From assembly GCA_044450785.1 (NCBI GenBank), contig JBIOJM010000067.1, forward strand, positions 1-35,402: a DNA stretch of 35,402 nt, written 5' to 3'. This DNA is from JBIOJM01 sp044450785. Lineage in GTDB: Bacteria > Planctomycetota > Planctomycetia > Isosphaerales > Isosphaeraceae. Made by a program: the position numbers and the translations under genes. A model generated the notes under the pieces. The model did not search any database and was not told the origin of the DNA. It was given only the letters and a program-made list of their open reading frames with translations. Below are positions 1-7,992 of this stretch, piece after piece. The stretch's first letter is position 1, and every line of letters starts with the position of its first letter.

Positions 1-360
1 CCCCTGGCCCCCCCTTCGCAAGGGGGGGAAAGGGATCGCTCGGCCGCGCCGTCTTTCGATCGCGCGCAACAAAAACACCCGTCTCCCATCCGCCGCTCCA
101 GCCCAGTCAACACCAACTTTTCATCAGCCCAGGGTGCGTCTTCGGCGACCCCTGGGCTTTGTTGTGTGACCCCTCCGGGGTCAAGAAAGACGAGAGAGCC
201 AGCGGCTTTCTGACCTGGCATGGCGAAGAGCAAACTCATCGACCTCGCCCCCCGGCGCGGAGAGAGGTCAGGCTGAGGGAGTTGACCGTGGTGATCGCCG
301 TTTCGCCCCGCCAAACCGGGTGGTGATCGGCGAGGAGTCTCTGGGTTCCGGTCGGTTCTA
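1..360. other. Intergenic region with three hairpins; no gene seen
   Basis: No convincing coding region is visible. Three perfect hairpins lie in a row. The first is a C7TT/AAG7 stem with a CGC loop at about 8-28. The second is a 9-bp stem at 126-134/150-158, followed by a short T-rich tract. The third is a 6-bp stem at 168-173/177-182. The middle one has the polarity of a rho-independent terminator for a rightward gene lying left of the window. None has a T-run positioned for the leftward sigma-factor transcript. Confidence 0.5.
126..167 (+). terminator. Possible rho-independent terminator for a gene left of the window
   Basis: A perfect 9-bp stem (agcccaggg / ccctgggct) encloses a 15-nt loop that holds a smaller GTC/GAC pairing. 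It is followed by tttgttgtgt on the plus strand. The T-tract is interrupted, so efficiency is uncertain. Confidence 0.4.
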
Positions 361-927
361 TCATGATCGAGGTTCCGCACCGAGGGTGCTGCGCATCGCC
401 TTCAGACCGCGCTGGATGAGGCCGACGGCGGCGGCTTGCGACCGGCCGAGCCTTGTCCCAACCTCCGCGAGCGACAGCCCGTTGAGAAAATGGAGCATCA
501 CGGCGTCCCGCTGGTCGGCGGGGAGCGCGGCCAGGGCATTTGCCGCCCGCTGGAGCTGCTCGTTTCGCTCCGCCTGGAGGCTGGGCGAGGTCTGATCGGC
601 CGCCAACCACGACTCCAGCCGGGCCGAGGAGCGGTCGAGGGCCGCTTGCAGGTCCCGCTCACGGCGCACGTCGCGCTTGGCGCGGGCGTGGTCGCGCAAG
701 GCCATGGCCAGGTTACGGGCGAGGATCTGGCGCAGCCACGCCGCCAGCGCTCCCTGGCCTTCGCCGTGGAACTGGTCGAGGGCCTGATGTGCCTGCAAGA
801 GTGTCTGCTGGACAATGTCCGAGGGATCCAGCCGCGCGCGGAGCCGCGGATCCAGCTCCAGCCGCGCCAGCAGCCGGAGGTAGTCGCGGTACGATTCGAG
901 CAAGCCGCTTCGGTCGTCGTGAGCCAT
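361..927 (-). CDS. ECF-type RNA polymerase sigma factor
   Basis: This 188-aa protein has the two-domain layout of a small sigma-70 family (ECF) factor, which directs RNA polymerase to specific promoters. Region 2 is at about residues 15-85, including the DPSDIVQQTLLQAHQ motif typical of planctomycete ECF factors. Region 4 is at about 130-180, with LPADQRDAVMLHFLNGLS followed by a helix-turn-helix (SLAEVGTRLGRSQAAAVGLIQRG). The start is supported by a strong GGGGAGG about 4 nt upstream of the ATG. It begins 12 nt after the end of the broken kinase gene on the same strand and is probably co-transcribed with it. That context suggests a signalling unit, but the target promoters cannot be read from the sequence. 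Confidence 0.9.
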   Translation of the reverse strand: MAHDDRSGLLESYRDYLRLLARLELDPRLRARLDPSDIVQQTLLQAHQALDQFHGEGQGALAAWLRQILARNLAMALRDHARAKRDVRRERDLQAALDRSSARLESWLAADQTSPSLQAERNEQLQRAANALAALPADQRDAVMLHFLNGLSLAEVGTRLGRSQAAAVGLIQRGLKAMRSTLGAEPRS

Positions 928-939
928 CGTACCTCCCCT

Positions 940-1995
940 TCACTGAGTTGACGCCTCCTCGGCGCCGAGAGCCGCGGGGTCGGGCCGCCGGGGCGGGGTG
1001 GTGAAGTCGAGCGCGAGGTGATTCTCGTGGGCGAAGCGGACGAACTCCCAGTGGTTGGCGAAGCGGCGGCCGTGGATGTTGCCCAGATGGTCGAGCACGA
1101 CCCGGCGGGCCTCGCCGAAGCACGTCGGCATCTTGAGCAGGTCGACCAACTCCTGAATGGTCAATCGGCACGGCCAGGGCTCGGCCGCAAGCGACACGGC
1201 AGCAGTCAGCGTGCCCACTCCCAGCCCGATTGTCTGCATGGCCATGCGCACGGCACGAAGGCCACCTTGGGTCTGGCTGGTGTCTGTCAGGAGGCGGGAC
1301 AACACTGTTGGGCCTTCGTCGGCATCGATTCCCTGTGAACACATCACGGAGGCTAGGATTGCGGCCTGGGCATTGGCTTTTCGGGCTTCGAGTCGCGGGA
1401 GTAACTCCGCTACGGAAGAACGGAAACCGCCACCACGAAGTTTGGCTGATCGAGAGCCAAGAAGACTTCGGATCGTCTGGTCACAAACCTGCGCGGCCGC
1501 GGCTGGCTCCATCCGAGCCGTGACAGCCGCTAGGCTTTTCGCCAGTGACAGACGGTCGTAGCCATCCATCTCGCGTCTCAGGGCATCGGACAGGACGCGG
1601 GCCGCCTCGACTGGATTCAATCCCTTCGCCACTGCCGCAAGACCTCGCGCCCTTGATAAGGTCGGCCAGGACGTGGGCGGAGCCGCTGGCAACCGCCGGC
1701 TCCTGACGAGACGCAACGACCACGAATCCGTCGATCAGGTGCGCATTGTACTCGTTCTGGGCGGACGTCTTCTTAGTTGCGATGGCCTTGCCCATCTCTA
1801 CCACCGCGGGACCGCAGACTCGGGCGGCCTCCATGGGGTCCATCCTTTCGGCCACACGGCAGAGCCCCGCCGCCAGCCACCAGCGGGTTTCCGGGTCGGT
1901 CTCCTGTCCGAGGGCTGCCACAAGCACTCGTGCGGTCCGCGCGGCATCATCTGCGTCCAAGCTGTAGAGGAGATAGTAAAGGTTAATGGCACCAC
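940..1995 (-). pseudogene. Displaced C-terminal repeats of the Ser/Thr kinase (two frameshifts)
   Basis: This stretch continues the kinase gene. Between about 2000 and 1645 the repeat protein reads on in a second frame (DADDAARTARVLVAAL, ERMDPMEAARVC). From about 1645 to 940 it reads in a third frame (GLNPVEAARVLSDALRRE, ending HLALDFTTPPRRPDP). The repeat unit and spacing match those inside the kinase frame, so these were one protein. Each change needs a single-base-class indel, near 1990-2005 and near 1640-1655. Either the gene is decaying or the assembly has errors. The kinase domain and membrane segment lie upstream and would be unaffected. Confidence 0.75.
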
Positions 1996-4496
1996 GACTC
2001 TTCAGGGCCCAGCCGTTCCGCCATCGGCGCCAGGGCCCAAGCCAGTTGACCGCGACGCGCTGGGTCCTTTTCCGCACGGAGTGCTGTGGCCAGTGACTGG
2101 ACCACGGGCCTCACGTCTGAAGGTTTAGGCGTTCGCCAGCACTTCGCCAGCGTTGCCAGGGCCCGTGCCAAGAATCTGCGCACATTGGCCTCGGACTCGC
2201 GGCTCAGTGCGTCGACGAGTGAACGAGCAACGACGGGGTGAATCTCCGCAACATCGTCGGGGGACATCGCTGTTATCACCGCTCCCAGACCCGCAGCCAG
2301 GCGCTGCCGCGCTCCCGAGTCGGCGACGCGTCCCAGGGCCTCGGTGAGGGAGCGGATGGCTTCGCCGCGAGGCATACGCCCTGCTAGCGCCCAGAATCCT
2401 CCTGCAAGTTCCCGGCGGCCGTTGTCACTTGTCTCCCTGGCAAGGGCGTCGGTCAAGAGTCGCAGAGCCTCACCGCAAACACCGGCCGCCTTGGCAGGCT
2501 CCAGCCGACTCGCCACCTTCGCGAGATCGAGCGCCAGGTTCCCAAGTTCTGCGGCACCTGTCTCCTTGTGCAGCGCAAGGAGGATCAGCCGGCCGGCCCG
2601 ATCCGGCTCCAACCGCTCGACGACCAGACTCAAATGCAGCTTCCATGCGGCAAGCAGGTGCGCGGGCAAGTCTGCCTTGATCGCCCCGGCCAGGGCCTGC
2701 TCGCAAGCTCCTGTCTCAGGACCACCGCGGTCTGTCAGTTCCAGGGCCGTGAGCGCGATGTCGGCCTTCTGGGCCAGAGGCAGCCCGGTCTCGGCCAGCC
2801 GGCCGATCAACAGCTTGAGGGCCTGCTCTCGCTTGTTCTGAGCGAGGCCGACCGCCGCGAGCAGGACTGGCTCGGAGCGCGCGCAAAGCTGGCGCGTGGT
2901 CATTGGGCTGCGGGTGGCCTCGTCGACGAGGCGGAGGCCCAGCAATCCGCTACCGTGCCCAGCCAGCTCCCAGAGGGCCTCGACCTCCGTCGGTGACAGG
3001 ACTTCCTTGGCGTCGCCCGCTAGATCGAGCGGCCGGAGCAGGCTGCGGGCGAAGGTCCCTTCGATCTCGTCGCGGGCCTTTCTCGTGTCCTTCTCGGCGT
3101 TCTCGGCCCGGATGCGTTCGATCCGCTCGGCCTGGGCCCGGTTGCTGGCCCGCACGGCAAAGACGGTGGAGACGGCAGTGCCCGTGATCAGGACCACCAC
3201 AACGGCTCCAATCAGCCCCGCAACGACGGGATTCCTCTGGCACCACATCCAGCCCCGTTCCAGCTTGCCCACGGGGCGGGCGGTGATCGGCTCCCCGCTG
3301 AGCCAGCGCTCTAGCTCCTCGGCCACGGCATCGGCCGAGGCGTAGCGGCGGCGCGGCTCTCTCTCCAGGCACCGCACGCATATCGTCTCCAGGTCGCGGG
3401 GAACCTTCGCATTCGATATGCGGATCGGCTCGGGTGAGCGCTCGCGCACCTGCAACAGCGTGTCGGCCACGCTCTCGCCCCGAAAGGGAGCGTGCCCGGT
3501 CAGCAGCGCGTAGAGCAGGGCACCCAGGCCATACACGTCGGTCGCGGTAGTGACTTCGCCGCGCTGGCCGCTGGCCTGCTCGGGGGCCATGTATGCCGGC
3601 GTGCCCAGGATGGCGCCGGTGCGCGTCGTCTCGGCGGCGCCGGGGCCTTGCAGCCGCTTGGCCAGGCCAAAGTCGGTCAGGTGCGGCTCACCCTTCGCGT
3701 CGAGCAGCATGTTCGAGGGCTTGAGGTCCCGATGGAGCAGCCCGCGCTGGTGGGCATGGTGCAACGCCTTCGCCACCGTCGCTACCAGCCGCGCTGCCTC
3801 CCGCGGCCGGTCACGATATCCGGACAGGTTGGCCGCCAGGCTGGTTCCATCGATCCGCTTCATGCTGAAGTAGTGGTGGCCCTCGTGCTCCCCCACCTCG
3901 TACACCGGCACGATGTGCGGATGGTCTAATTTCGCCACCGCCTCGGCCTCGTTGCGGAACCGTCGCAGGTCCTCCTCGCCAGCAAACCGCCCCGCGCGGA
4001 TCATCTTGAGCGCCACGATGCGATCGAGGCTTCGCTGGCGGGCCTCGTAGACAATACCCATGCCCCCCTCACCGAGGGTTCGCAGCAGCTCGTAGTCGCC
4101 GAAGTAGCGAACGCGCGTGCCGGAAGCCGGCGGCGCTGCCGAAACCCCACCCTCGGAAGTCATGTCGGGTGACGACCCGGAGCCGAGCGAGAAGCCGGTG
4201 CCCTCGTGCGACACGGTTGACGCGGCCCCCGCCGCGGCCCCGGCCACGTCGCGCAGGGGAGCGGCCAGCTCCTGGAACCGGTCGTAATCGGCGAGGAACG
4301 TCCGGAGGCCGTCGGCCAGGTCCGGGTGGGCAGCAAGCCAGGTCTCGCGGTCAACCGGCCGCCCGGACTGGACGGCGTCGAGGTACGCACCGATCAACGC
4401 TTGGAGGCTCCCGAGCGATCCGAAGTGGAATCCGTGGCTTCGCTCATAGCGGATTTCCTCGGCGAGAGTCCGGCCATGGAGGATGCAGGGCGCCAT
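1983..4496 (-). CDS. Ser/Thr protein kinase, frameshifted at its C-terminal end
   Basis: This is a membrane-anchored eukaryotic-like Ser/Thr kinase. Residues 30-85 hold the WLAAHPDLADGLRTFL-type segment common before planctomycete kinase domains. The kinase domain spans about 135-399, with glycine loop GEGGMG (142-147), VALK lysine K164, HRDLKPSN (catalytic D257) and DFG (275-277). All key residues are present, so it should be active. One membrane segment (about 423-447) follows, then a short charged coil, then alpha-helical repeats of about 60 residues carrying LEPxxA(A/G) and LxxALxxE motifs. The frame ends with an out-of-character tail (SWCH) just after LGPEE. The same repeat pattern resumes immediately in another frame, so the natural protein would be about 1180 aa. 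The start is uncertain: no good ribosome site is seen, and a palindromic element lies 13 bp upstream. Confidence 0.85.
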   Translation of the reverse strand: MAPCILHGRTLAEEIRYERSHGFHFGSLGSLQALIGAYLDAVQSGRPVDRETWLAAHPDLADGLRTFLADYDRFQELAAPLRDVAGAAAGAASTVSHEGTGFSLGSGSSPDMTSEGGVSAAPPASGTRVRYFGDYELLRTLGEGGMGIVYEARQRSLDRIVALKMIRAGRFAGEEDLRRFRNEAEAVAKLDHPHIVPVYEVGEHEGHHYFSMKRIDGTSLAANLSGYRDRPREAARLVATVAKALHHAHQRGLLHRDLKPSNMLLDAKGEPHLTDFGLAKRLQGPGAAETTRTGAILGTPAYMAPEQASGQRGEVTTATDVYGLGALLYALLTGHAPFRGESVADTLLQVRERSPEPIRISNAKVPRDLETICVRCLEREPRRRYASADAVAEELERWLSGEPITARPVGKLERGWMWCQRNPVVAGLIGAVVVVLITGTAVSTVFAVRASNRAQAERIERIRAENAEKDTRKARDEIEGTFARSLLRPLDLAGDAKEVLSPTEVEALWELAGHGSGLLGLRLVDEATRSPMTTRQLCARSEPVLLAAVGLAQNKREQALKLLIGRLAETGLPLAQKADIALTALELTDRGGPETGACEQALAGAIKADLPAHLLAAWKLHLSLVVERLEPDRAGRLILLALHKETGAAELGNLALDLAKVASRLEPAKAAGVCGEALRLLTDALARETSDNGRRELAGGFWALAGRMPRGEAIRSLTEALGRVADSGARQRLAAGLGAVITAMSPDDVAEIHPVVARSLVDALSRESEANVRRFLARALATLAKCWRTPKPSDVRPVVQSLATALRAEKDPARRGQLAWALAPMAERLGPEESWCH

Positions 4497-4509
4497 TGCG
4501 CTGTCACGC

Positions 4510-4619
4510 CTAGTGCCTTGTCAATCTTGATTTGAGAAGTTGGAGTCCCGGCTTCAGCCGGTTCTTTCCGCCTAAAGGCGGTACTCCAACCCATCAATCG
4601 ACGGTTGACAGCCCACTAG
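4510..4619. mobile_element. 110-bp MITE-like palindromic element with CTAG termini
   Basis: The ends are inverted repeats of 15 bp (CTAGTGCCTTGTCAA versus CTAGTGGGCTGTCAA read inward), matching at 12 of 15 positions. Both ends start with CTAG. Inside is an 8-bp stem (4539-4546/4583-4590) enclosing two side-by-side perfect hairpins, ccggcttcagccgg (4548-4561) and ccgcctaaaggcgg (4568-4581). The transcript would fold as a three-way junction. Tc1/mariner/IS630-family elements are known to insert at TA, and IS630 prefers CTAG, so a non-autonomous IS630-type element is the best guess. It has no coding capacity. It sits between the kinase gene and the orphan gene at 4791. Confidence 0.65.
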
Positions 4620-4790
4620 ACTCTATGATGCCATACGGCCCGCTGTTTAGCGCGGCTGCTGATCGATTTTCAAACTGACGAAAACCGTCGAAATCCGCAA
4701 GAGACGCTGACGCGCCTGATGGACATCCGCTAGAATCAAAAAGGACCTTGACGATTTCCGCTCGATCGGCCAGTCCTGAGGATATTGATC

Positions 4791-5180
4791 ATGCTATACA
4801 CCGTAACCGTTGAGCCACTCGATGCAATCTTCTTTCTCGCGGAACGCCCAGAGGGAGACAATTGGAAAGTTCAGGAAGGTGTTTGGCTTGATATTCCCTC
4901 TAATTACGATATGTGGGCAGATGGTTCGGCACGGCCGGAGCAGATCCTTTGCACAACGGTTTCTAATCCACGTTATTATAAAATGTTTAAGTATATGAAA
5001 GATATCGACCCGGCGGAATTCCGACTGACAGGCAAACATTTCGGCGGGGTTTACTCAAAATCGTCTTGGGAGCGCTTCGTGAAGAATCTGCCCGCCGCGC
5101 TCGCGGTACAAGATGTTCCCGATCGCGAGCCTCCAGGGGCCACGGACGAGGCGGTCGATGCCATCAAGCGAAGGGTCTGA
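4791..5180 (+). CDS. Hypothetical protein, AT-rich, upstream of a PIN-toxin remnant
   Basis: This is a 129-aa soluble protein of no family I recognise. It is rich in aromatic residues (FFLAERPEGDNW, YYKMFKYMKDID) and has no signal peptide or membrane segment. The ATG at 4791 is preferred because GAGG lies 9 nt upstream; a TTG two codons earlier is possible. Base composition is odd. Roughly the first 270 nt are clearly AT-rich compared with all neighbours, while the last 100 nt return to the high-GC background, which suggests recent transfer or a chimeric gene. Its stop is only 2 nt before the GTG of the PIN-domain remnant, so the two formed an operon. By position it could be an antitoxin or immunity partner, but nothing in the protein itself shows this. 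Confidence 0.65.
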   Translation: MLYTVTVEPLDAIFFLAERPEGDNWKVQEGVWLDIPSNYDMWADGSARPEQILCTTVSNPRYYKMFKYMKDIDPAEFRLTGKHFGGVYSKSSWERFVKNLPAALAVQDVPDREPPGATDEAVDAIKRRV

Positions 5181-5182
5181 GC

Positions 5183-5427
5183 GTGGCGCGAATCATCATT
5201 CTGGATTCTGGACCATTGGGAGATGCCTGCCGAAAGCCAAACAGCCCGGACGTGAAACGTCTCACTCTTTGGCAGATGAGAAAGAGATCGATGCGGATGT
5301 CATGTTGGCGGCGCAGGCGATGGACTTTGCTGGCCTTCGCGATGTTGTGACCGTAGCAACCTACAACGCGAGGCATCTCTCTCGGTATCTGGCAGCCCGC
5401 CACGGGCTGGCCATTACTCCTTATTAG
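5183..5427 (+). pseudogene. PIN-domain (VapC-like) ribonuclease toxin, internal deletion
   Basis: The N-terminus (ARIIILDSGPLGDACRKP) matches the start of VapC-like PIN nucleases, including the first metal-binding Asp. After about 30 codons (near 5262-5290) the homology jumps frame to the C-terminal part of the same family: ADEKEIDADVMLAAQAM, then VVTVATYNARHLSRYLAA, ending at TAG 5427. PIN proteins of this type are about 130-150 aa. Here only about 80 are represented, so roughly 60-70 central residues, including the central acidic residue region, are missing. The deletion also breaks the frame. The product should be inactive. The GTG start lies 2 nt after the upstream gene. Confidence 0.7.
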
Positions 5428-5483
5428 ACGGCTTGAGCTGGGCCGATCATTCGCTTCTCGATCGAGCTCCAGCCTTGTCGGCC

Positions 5484-6311
5484 TCACGCCAGCGAGACGG
5501 AGTCCCCGCGCCGGACGCTCCCGCCGCGGATGACCGAGGCATACACGCCGACATTTCCCTGATTTTGCTGCACGGCCGTGCGCAGGATGTCCGGGTCCTT
5601 GGGGAGGTCGCCCTGTCTCAGGGTTGTCATGACGCAACGAGGGCAGGGCTGAGTGACGCGGAGGCGGACCTGGTCTCCGAGCGCAAGCGTTCGGTCGATC
5701 CAGTCGTTTTCCACGAATCCCTCGACACCCGCAGACTTCTGGATGACGAAGTTGGGCCGGAAGCGAGGGACCTCGAAGCGGCTTTGCGGGGACAGCGAGC
5801 GCAGGCGGTCGAGCGTGGCCGTTGTGAGGAAGTGAACGAGTGCACCGTCGAAGAAGGTGCCCGGCGGCAGGTCGAACTCGAAGACTTCGCCGGGTTGTTC
5901 GAGCCATTCGTACTCGGGCCAGTAGCCCTCGGCGCGAGGAGCCGTGGGTACCGAGGTTGTGAGCCGGACCGGCCTTCCCAGTTGCGCGGAGAGGCGCTCT
6001 TCGATGTCGGACTCGACGGTCGTGGCGGTCGTTCCATCGGGGAAGGTGATCCGGGCCGCGGAGAGAGTCCCGGACAGGTCGGGGGCCTCAACGAACGACG
6101 CCCGGAAATCGAACAGCTTGCCCCATTTGCGGGGGTTCTTGGCACTGATCACGCGGCCGGATTCCGGATCGACGAGTGCGTAAGCTCGATCGCCGGCGAT
6201 TCCGCGCTCGGTCATGTCGGCAGCGCTCAGCTCCTCGCCCAACATCGACTTGACGGGGTAGCGCCAGAGCGAGGCGACGGAACCCTGCCGTGTTTCTTGT
6301 GATCTCGCCAA
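5484..6311 (-). CDS. MOSC domain-containing protein
   Basis: This 275-aa protein has an N-terminal MOSC beta-barrel (about residues 10-120, opening with SVASLWRYPVKSMLGEEL and GIAGDRAYALVD). A C-terminal MOSC domain (about 130-270) carries the conserved RFRPNFVI and CPRCVMTTL motifs. The cysteine of the latter is where molybdenum-cofactor sulfurases and mARC-type proteins bind the cofactor. The family handles Moco-linked sulfur or N-hydroxylated substrates; the substrate here is unknown. The TTG start at 6311 is chosen because AAGGAG sits 6 nt upstream and the homology begins just after it. The open frame runs on to 6485 but that extension lacks family similarity. The gene converges with the PIN remnant and is divergent from the pair at 6468. 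Confidence 0.85.
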   Translation of the reverse strand: MARSQETRQGSVASLWRYPVKSMLGEELSAADMTERGIAGDRAYALVDPESGRVISAKNPRKWGKLFDFRASFVEAPDLSGTLSAARITFPDGTTATTVESDIEERLSAQLGRPVRLTTSVPTAPRAEGYWPEYEWLEQPGEVFEFDLPPGTFFDGALVHFLTTATLDRLRSLSPQSRFEVPRFRPNFVIQKSAGVEGFVENDWIDRTLALGDQVRLRVTQPCPRCVMTTLRQGDLPKDPDILRTAVQQNQGNVGVYASVIRGGSVRRGDSVSLA

Positions 6312-6467
6312 GATCGGCTCCTTACTCACAGAGAGAGTCGAGCAGCTCACGGATTTCATGCACGCCGGTGCTCCACGAGCCGTTGCGATCGTATACTTTC
6401 CTACATCCGCCGGATAGGATACCAGTGGTCTCATGAGACCCTCGAAACCTGATCGGAGTAAAGTCTT

Positions 6468-6740
6468 ATGCCGAACTTGTTGCATTCCGACCTGGAGGAC
6501 CGCAAAAAGTTCCTGGTCAATCGAGCCGAGCTCTCAACCGCCGAACTAGTGGAGTACGCCGGTCAGTGGGTCACCTGGAGTCCTGACGGTTCACGCATCG
6601 TGGCTCATGCCGACGATCCGGAGGTCCTGGACGAGCTCGTCGTTCAAGCAGGCGAAGATCCCGAACGGTGCGTCATCGAGGGGATCCCGGAAGAGGACGC
6701 GCTGCTTGGTGGCGGGAGCCTCGGGCAGACGCGGCCATGA
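6468..6740 (+). CDS. Small DUF5678-like hypothetical protein
   Basis: This 90-aa acidic cytosolic protein has the layout W-x-WSPDGSRIVAHADDPEVLDEL then DPERCVIEGIPEED. It resembles the short DUF5678-type proteins that precede aspartyl-protease-like genes in many bacteria. The function is unknown. Its TGA overlaps the ATG of the next gene (ATGA at 6737-6740), so translation of the two is coupled. An antitoxin-like or chaperone role is only a guess. Confidence 0.75.
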   Translation: MPNLLHSDLEDRKKFLVNRAELSTAELVEYAGQWVTWSPDGSRIVAHADDPEVLDELVVQAGEDPERCVIEGIPEEDALLGGGSLGQTRP

Positions 6741-7213
6741 GGTTCCGGTACGTGCCGTTGGCCACGCGGCGGCCCATCTTCCCGCTCGGCGGTGCACAGA
6801 TCCGGTACCGGCCCTTGATCCCAATCCAGATCGCCGGCCCCCTAGGCTCACGGACACTCGACGCCGATCTGGACACCGGGTCGGATGACACCATCTTCCC
6901 CGCATATCTCGCACCCCGCCTGGGCATCGACTTGACGAATGCACCTGAGGGAGAGGCGGGCGCGATTGGTGGGGTTCCTATTCCCTACCGCTACGCACCC
7001 GTAACCCTCCGCGTCTTTGACGGCTACGAAGAATGCGTTTGGGAAGCAATCGTAGGGTTTGTTGCTATTCCCCTGCGGTGGGCTGTCGTGGGCCATGCCG
7101 GGGTGCTGCATTTTTTCGATGTTCAGTTTTGGGGCGATCGACGCCAGGTGATCCTCACCCCCAACCCATCATTCCCCGGCCAGCTTGTGGTTCATCGCCC
7201 CACATCACCCTAA
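6737..7213 (+). CDS. Retropepsin-like aspartyl protease family protein
   Basis: This is a 158-aa protein. DADLDTGSDDTIFPAYLA (about residues 42-60) carries the D-T-G-S active-site signature of retropepsin-like aspartic proteases. It is followed by a second half with a hydrophobic-hydrophobic-G motif (WAVVGHAGVLHFFDV) at the position of the family's ILG(R/M)xxL strand. A single DTG per chain implies a dimeric enzyme. The start at 6737 overlaps the preceding stop (ATGA), which sets both the start and the operon. Bacterial members next to DUF5678-like proteins are widespread but their substrates are unknown. There is no signal peptide, so it is probably cytosolic. Confidence 0.8.
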   Translation: MRFRYVPLATRRPIFPLGGAQIRYRPLIPIQIAGPLGSRTLDADLDTGSDDTIFPAYLAPRLGIDLTNAPEGEAGAIGGVPIPYRYAPVTLRVFDGYEECVWEAIVGFVAIPLRWAVVGHAGVLHFFDVQFWGDRRQVILTPNPSFPGQLVVHRPTSP

Positions 7214-7269
7214 GCAGTACACTCCGGTCATTCAGAATGAGAAAAGCTTCGTCGTTTTTCCCGACCCGA

Positions 7270-7992
7270 TCATCCGCCCGACACCCCACAAAACAGGCAA
7301 CGAACGATCTCAGGCGCTGGCGTGAGCTGGACGAAAAGGATCCCGCGGACGATCGATATCAACCCGGTCAGGCTGACGCAGACCGCCGAGATCTTCAAGA
7401 GATTATGTCGCGTCGCCTGCGAGAGGAGGGAGCTACCCGCACCGGCGAGGATCATGAGCGGCCCGGTCCCCGCGCCAAAGAGGCTCATCGTCAGCAGCCC
7501 CGCCCAGATGTTCGCCGAGCTGGTCGCCAGGGCGAGGTAGCCGTAAACCAGGCCACAGGGAAGAAAGCCGGTGAGTACGCCTGCAATGAGGACGTGGGAC
7601 GACCGGGGCGAGGTGAGGAATGGCCCGACGAAGGACCCTGCCAGGCAGACCGATCCTCCCCCCGCCAGCTTCGGCCAGAATCGCCGCGGGACCAGGCCCA
7701 AGGCCAGAAGCCCCTGAGCGGCCAGCAAGACTCCCGCGACCACGCAGAGGGCAGCTTGGGCGTTGATCCACAGGCTTGCTCGGCCGGCAATCCAGAACCC
7801 CGCGTAGCCGGCAATCACTCCGAAAAACGAGTACGTGAAGATCCGCCCGGCCGTGTAAACCAGTTGCCGTCGAAGATTGCAGGCGAACCCTCGCGAGCCG
7901 ATCCCGATGCTGAGCGCGAACCCACCACACATGCCGACGCAGTGCGCCGAGCCGAGGAGACCACCCAGGAATACCAGCGGCAGCTCGATCAT
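7270..7992 (-). CDS. TauE/SafE (DsbD_2/CcoH-type) membrane protein of the cbb3 cluster
   Basis: This 240-aa polytopic membrane protein has about six predicted segments. The N-terminus GLLGSAHCVGMCGGFAL carries the H-C-x3-C-GG motif of the family annotated sulfite exporter TauE/SafE or UreH/DsbD_2. Members next to cytochrome oxidase genes are thought to help copper handling or oxidase maturation. It is the last gene of the oxidase operon, and its ATG overlaps the stop of the P-type ATPase by 4 nt (7989-7992). This coupling supports a joint role in delivering copper to CcoN. The metal specificity is inferred, not shown. Confidence 0.85.
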   Translation of the reverse strand: MIELPLVFLGGLLGSAHCVGMCGGFALSIGIGSRGFACNLRRQLVYTAGRIFTYSFFGVIAGYAGFWIAGRASLWINAQAALCVVAGVLLAAQGLLALGLVPRRFWPKLAGGGSVCLAGSFVGPFLTSPRSSHVLIAGVLTGFLPCGLVYGYLALATSSANIWAGLLTMSLFGAGTGPLMILAGAGSSLLSQATRHNLLKISAVCVSLTGLISIVRGILFVQLTPAPEIVRCLFCGVSGG

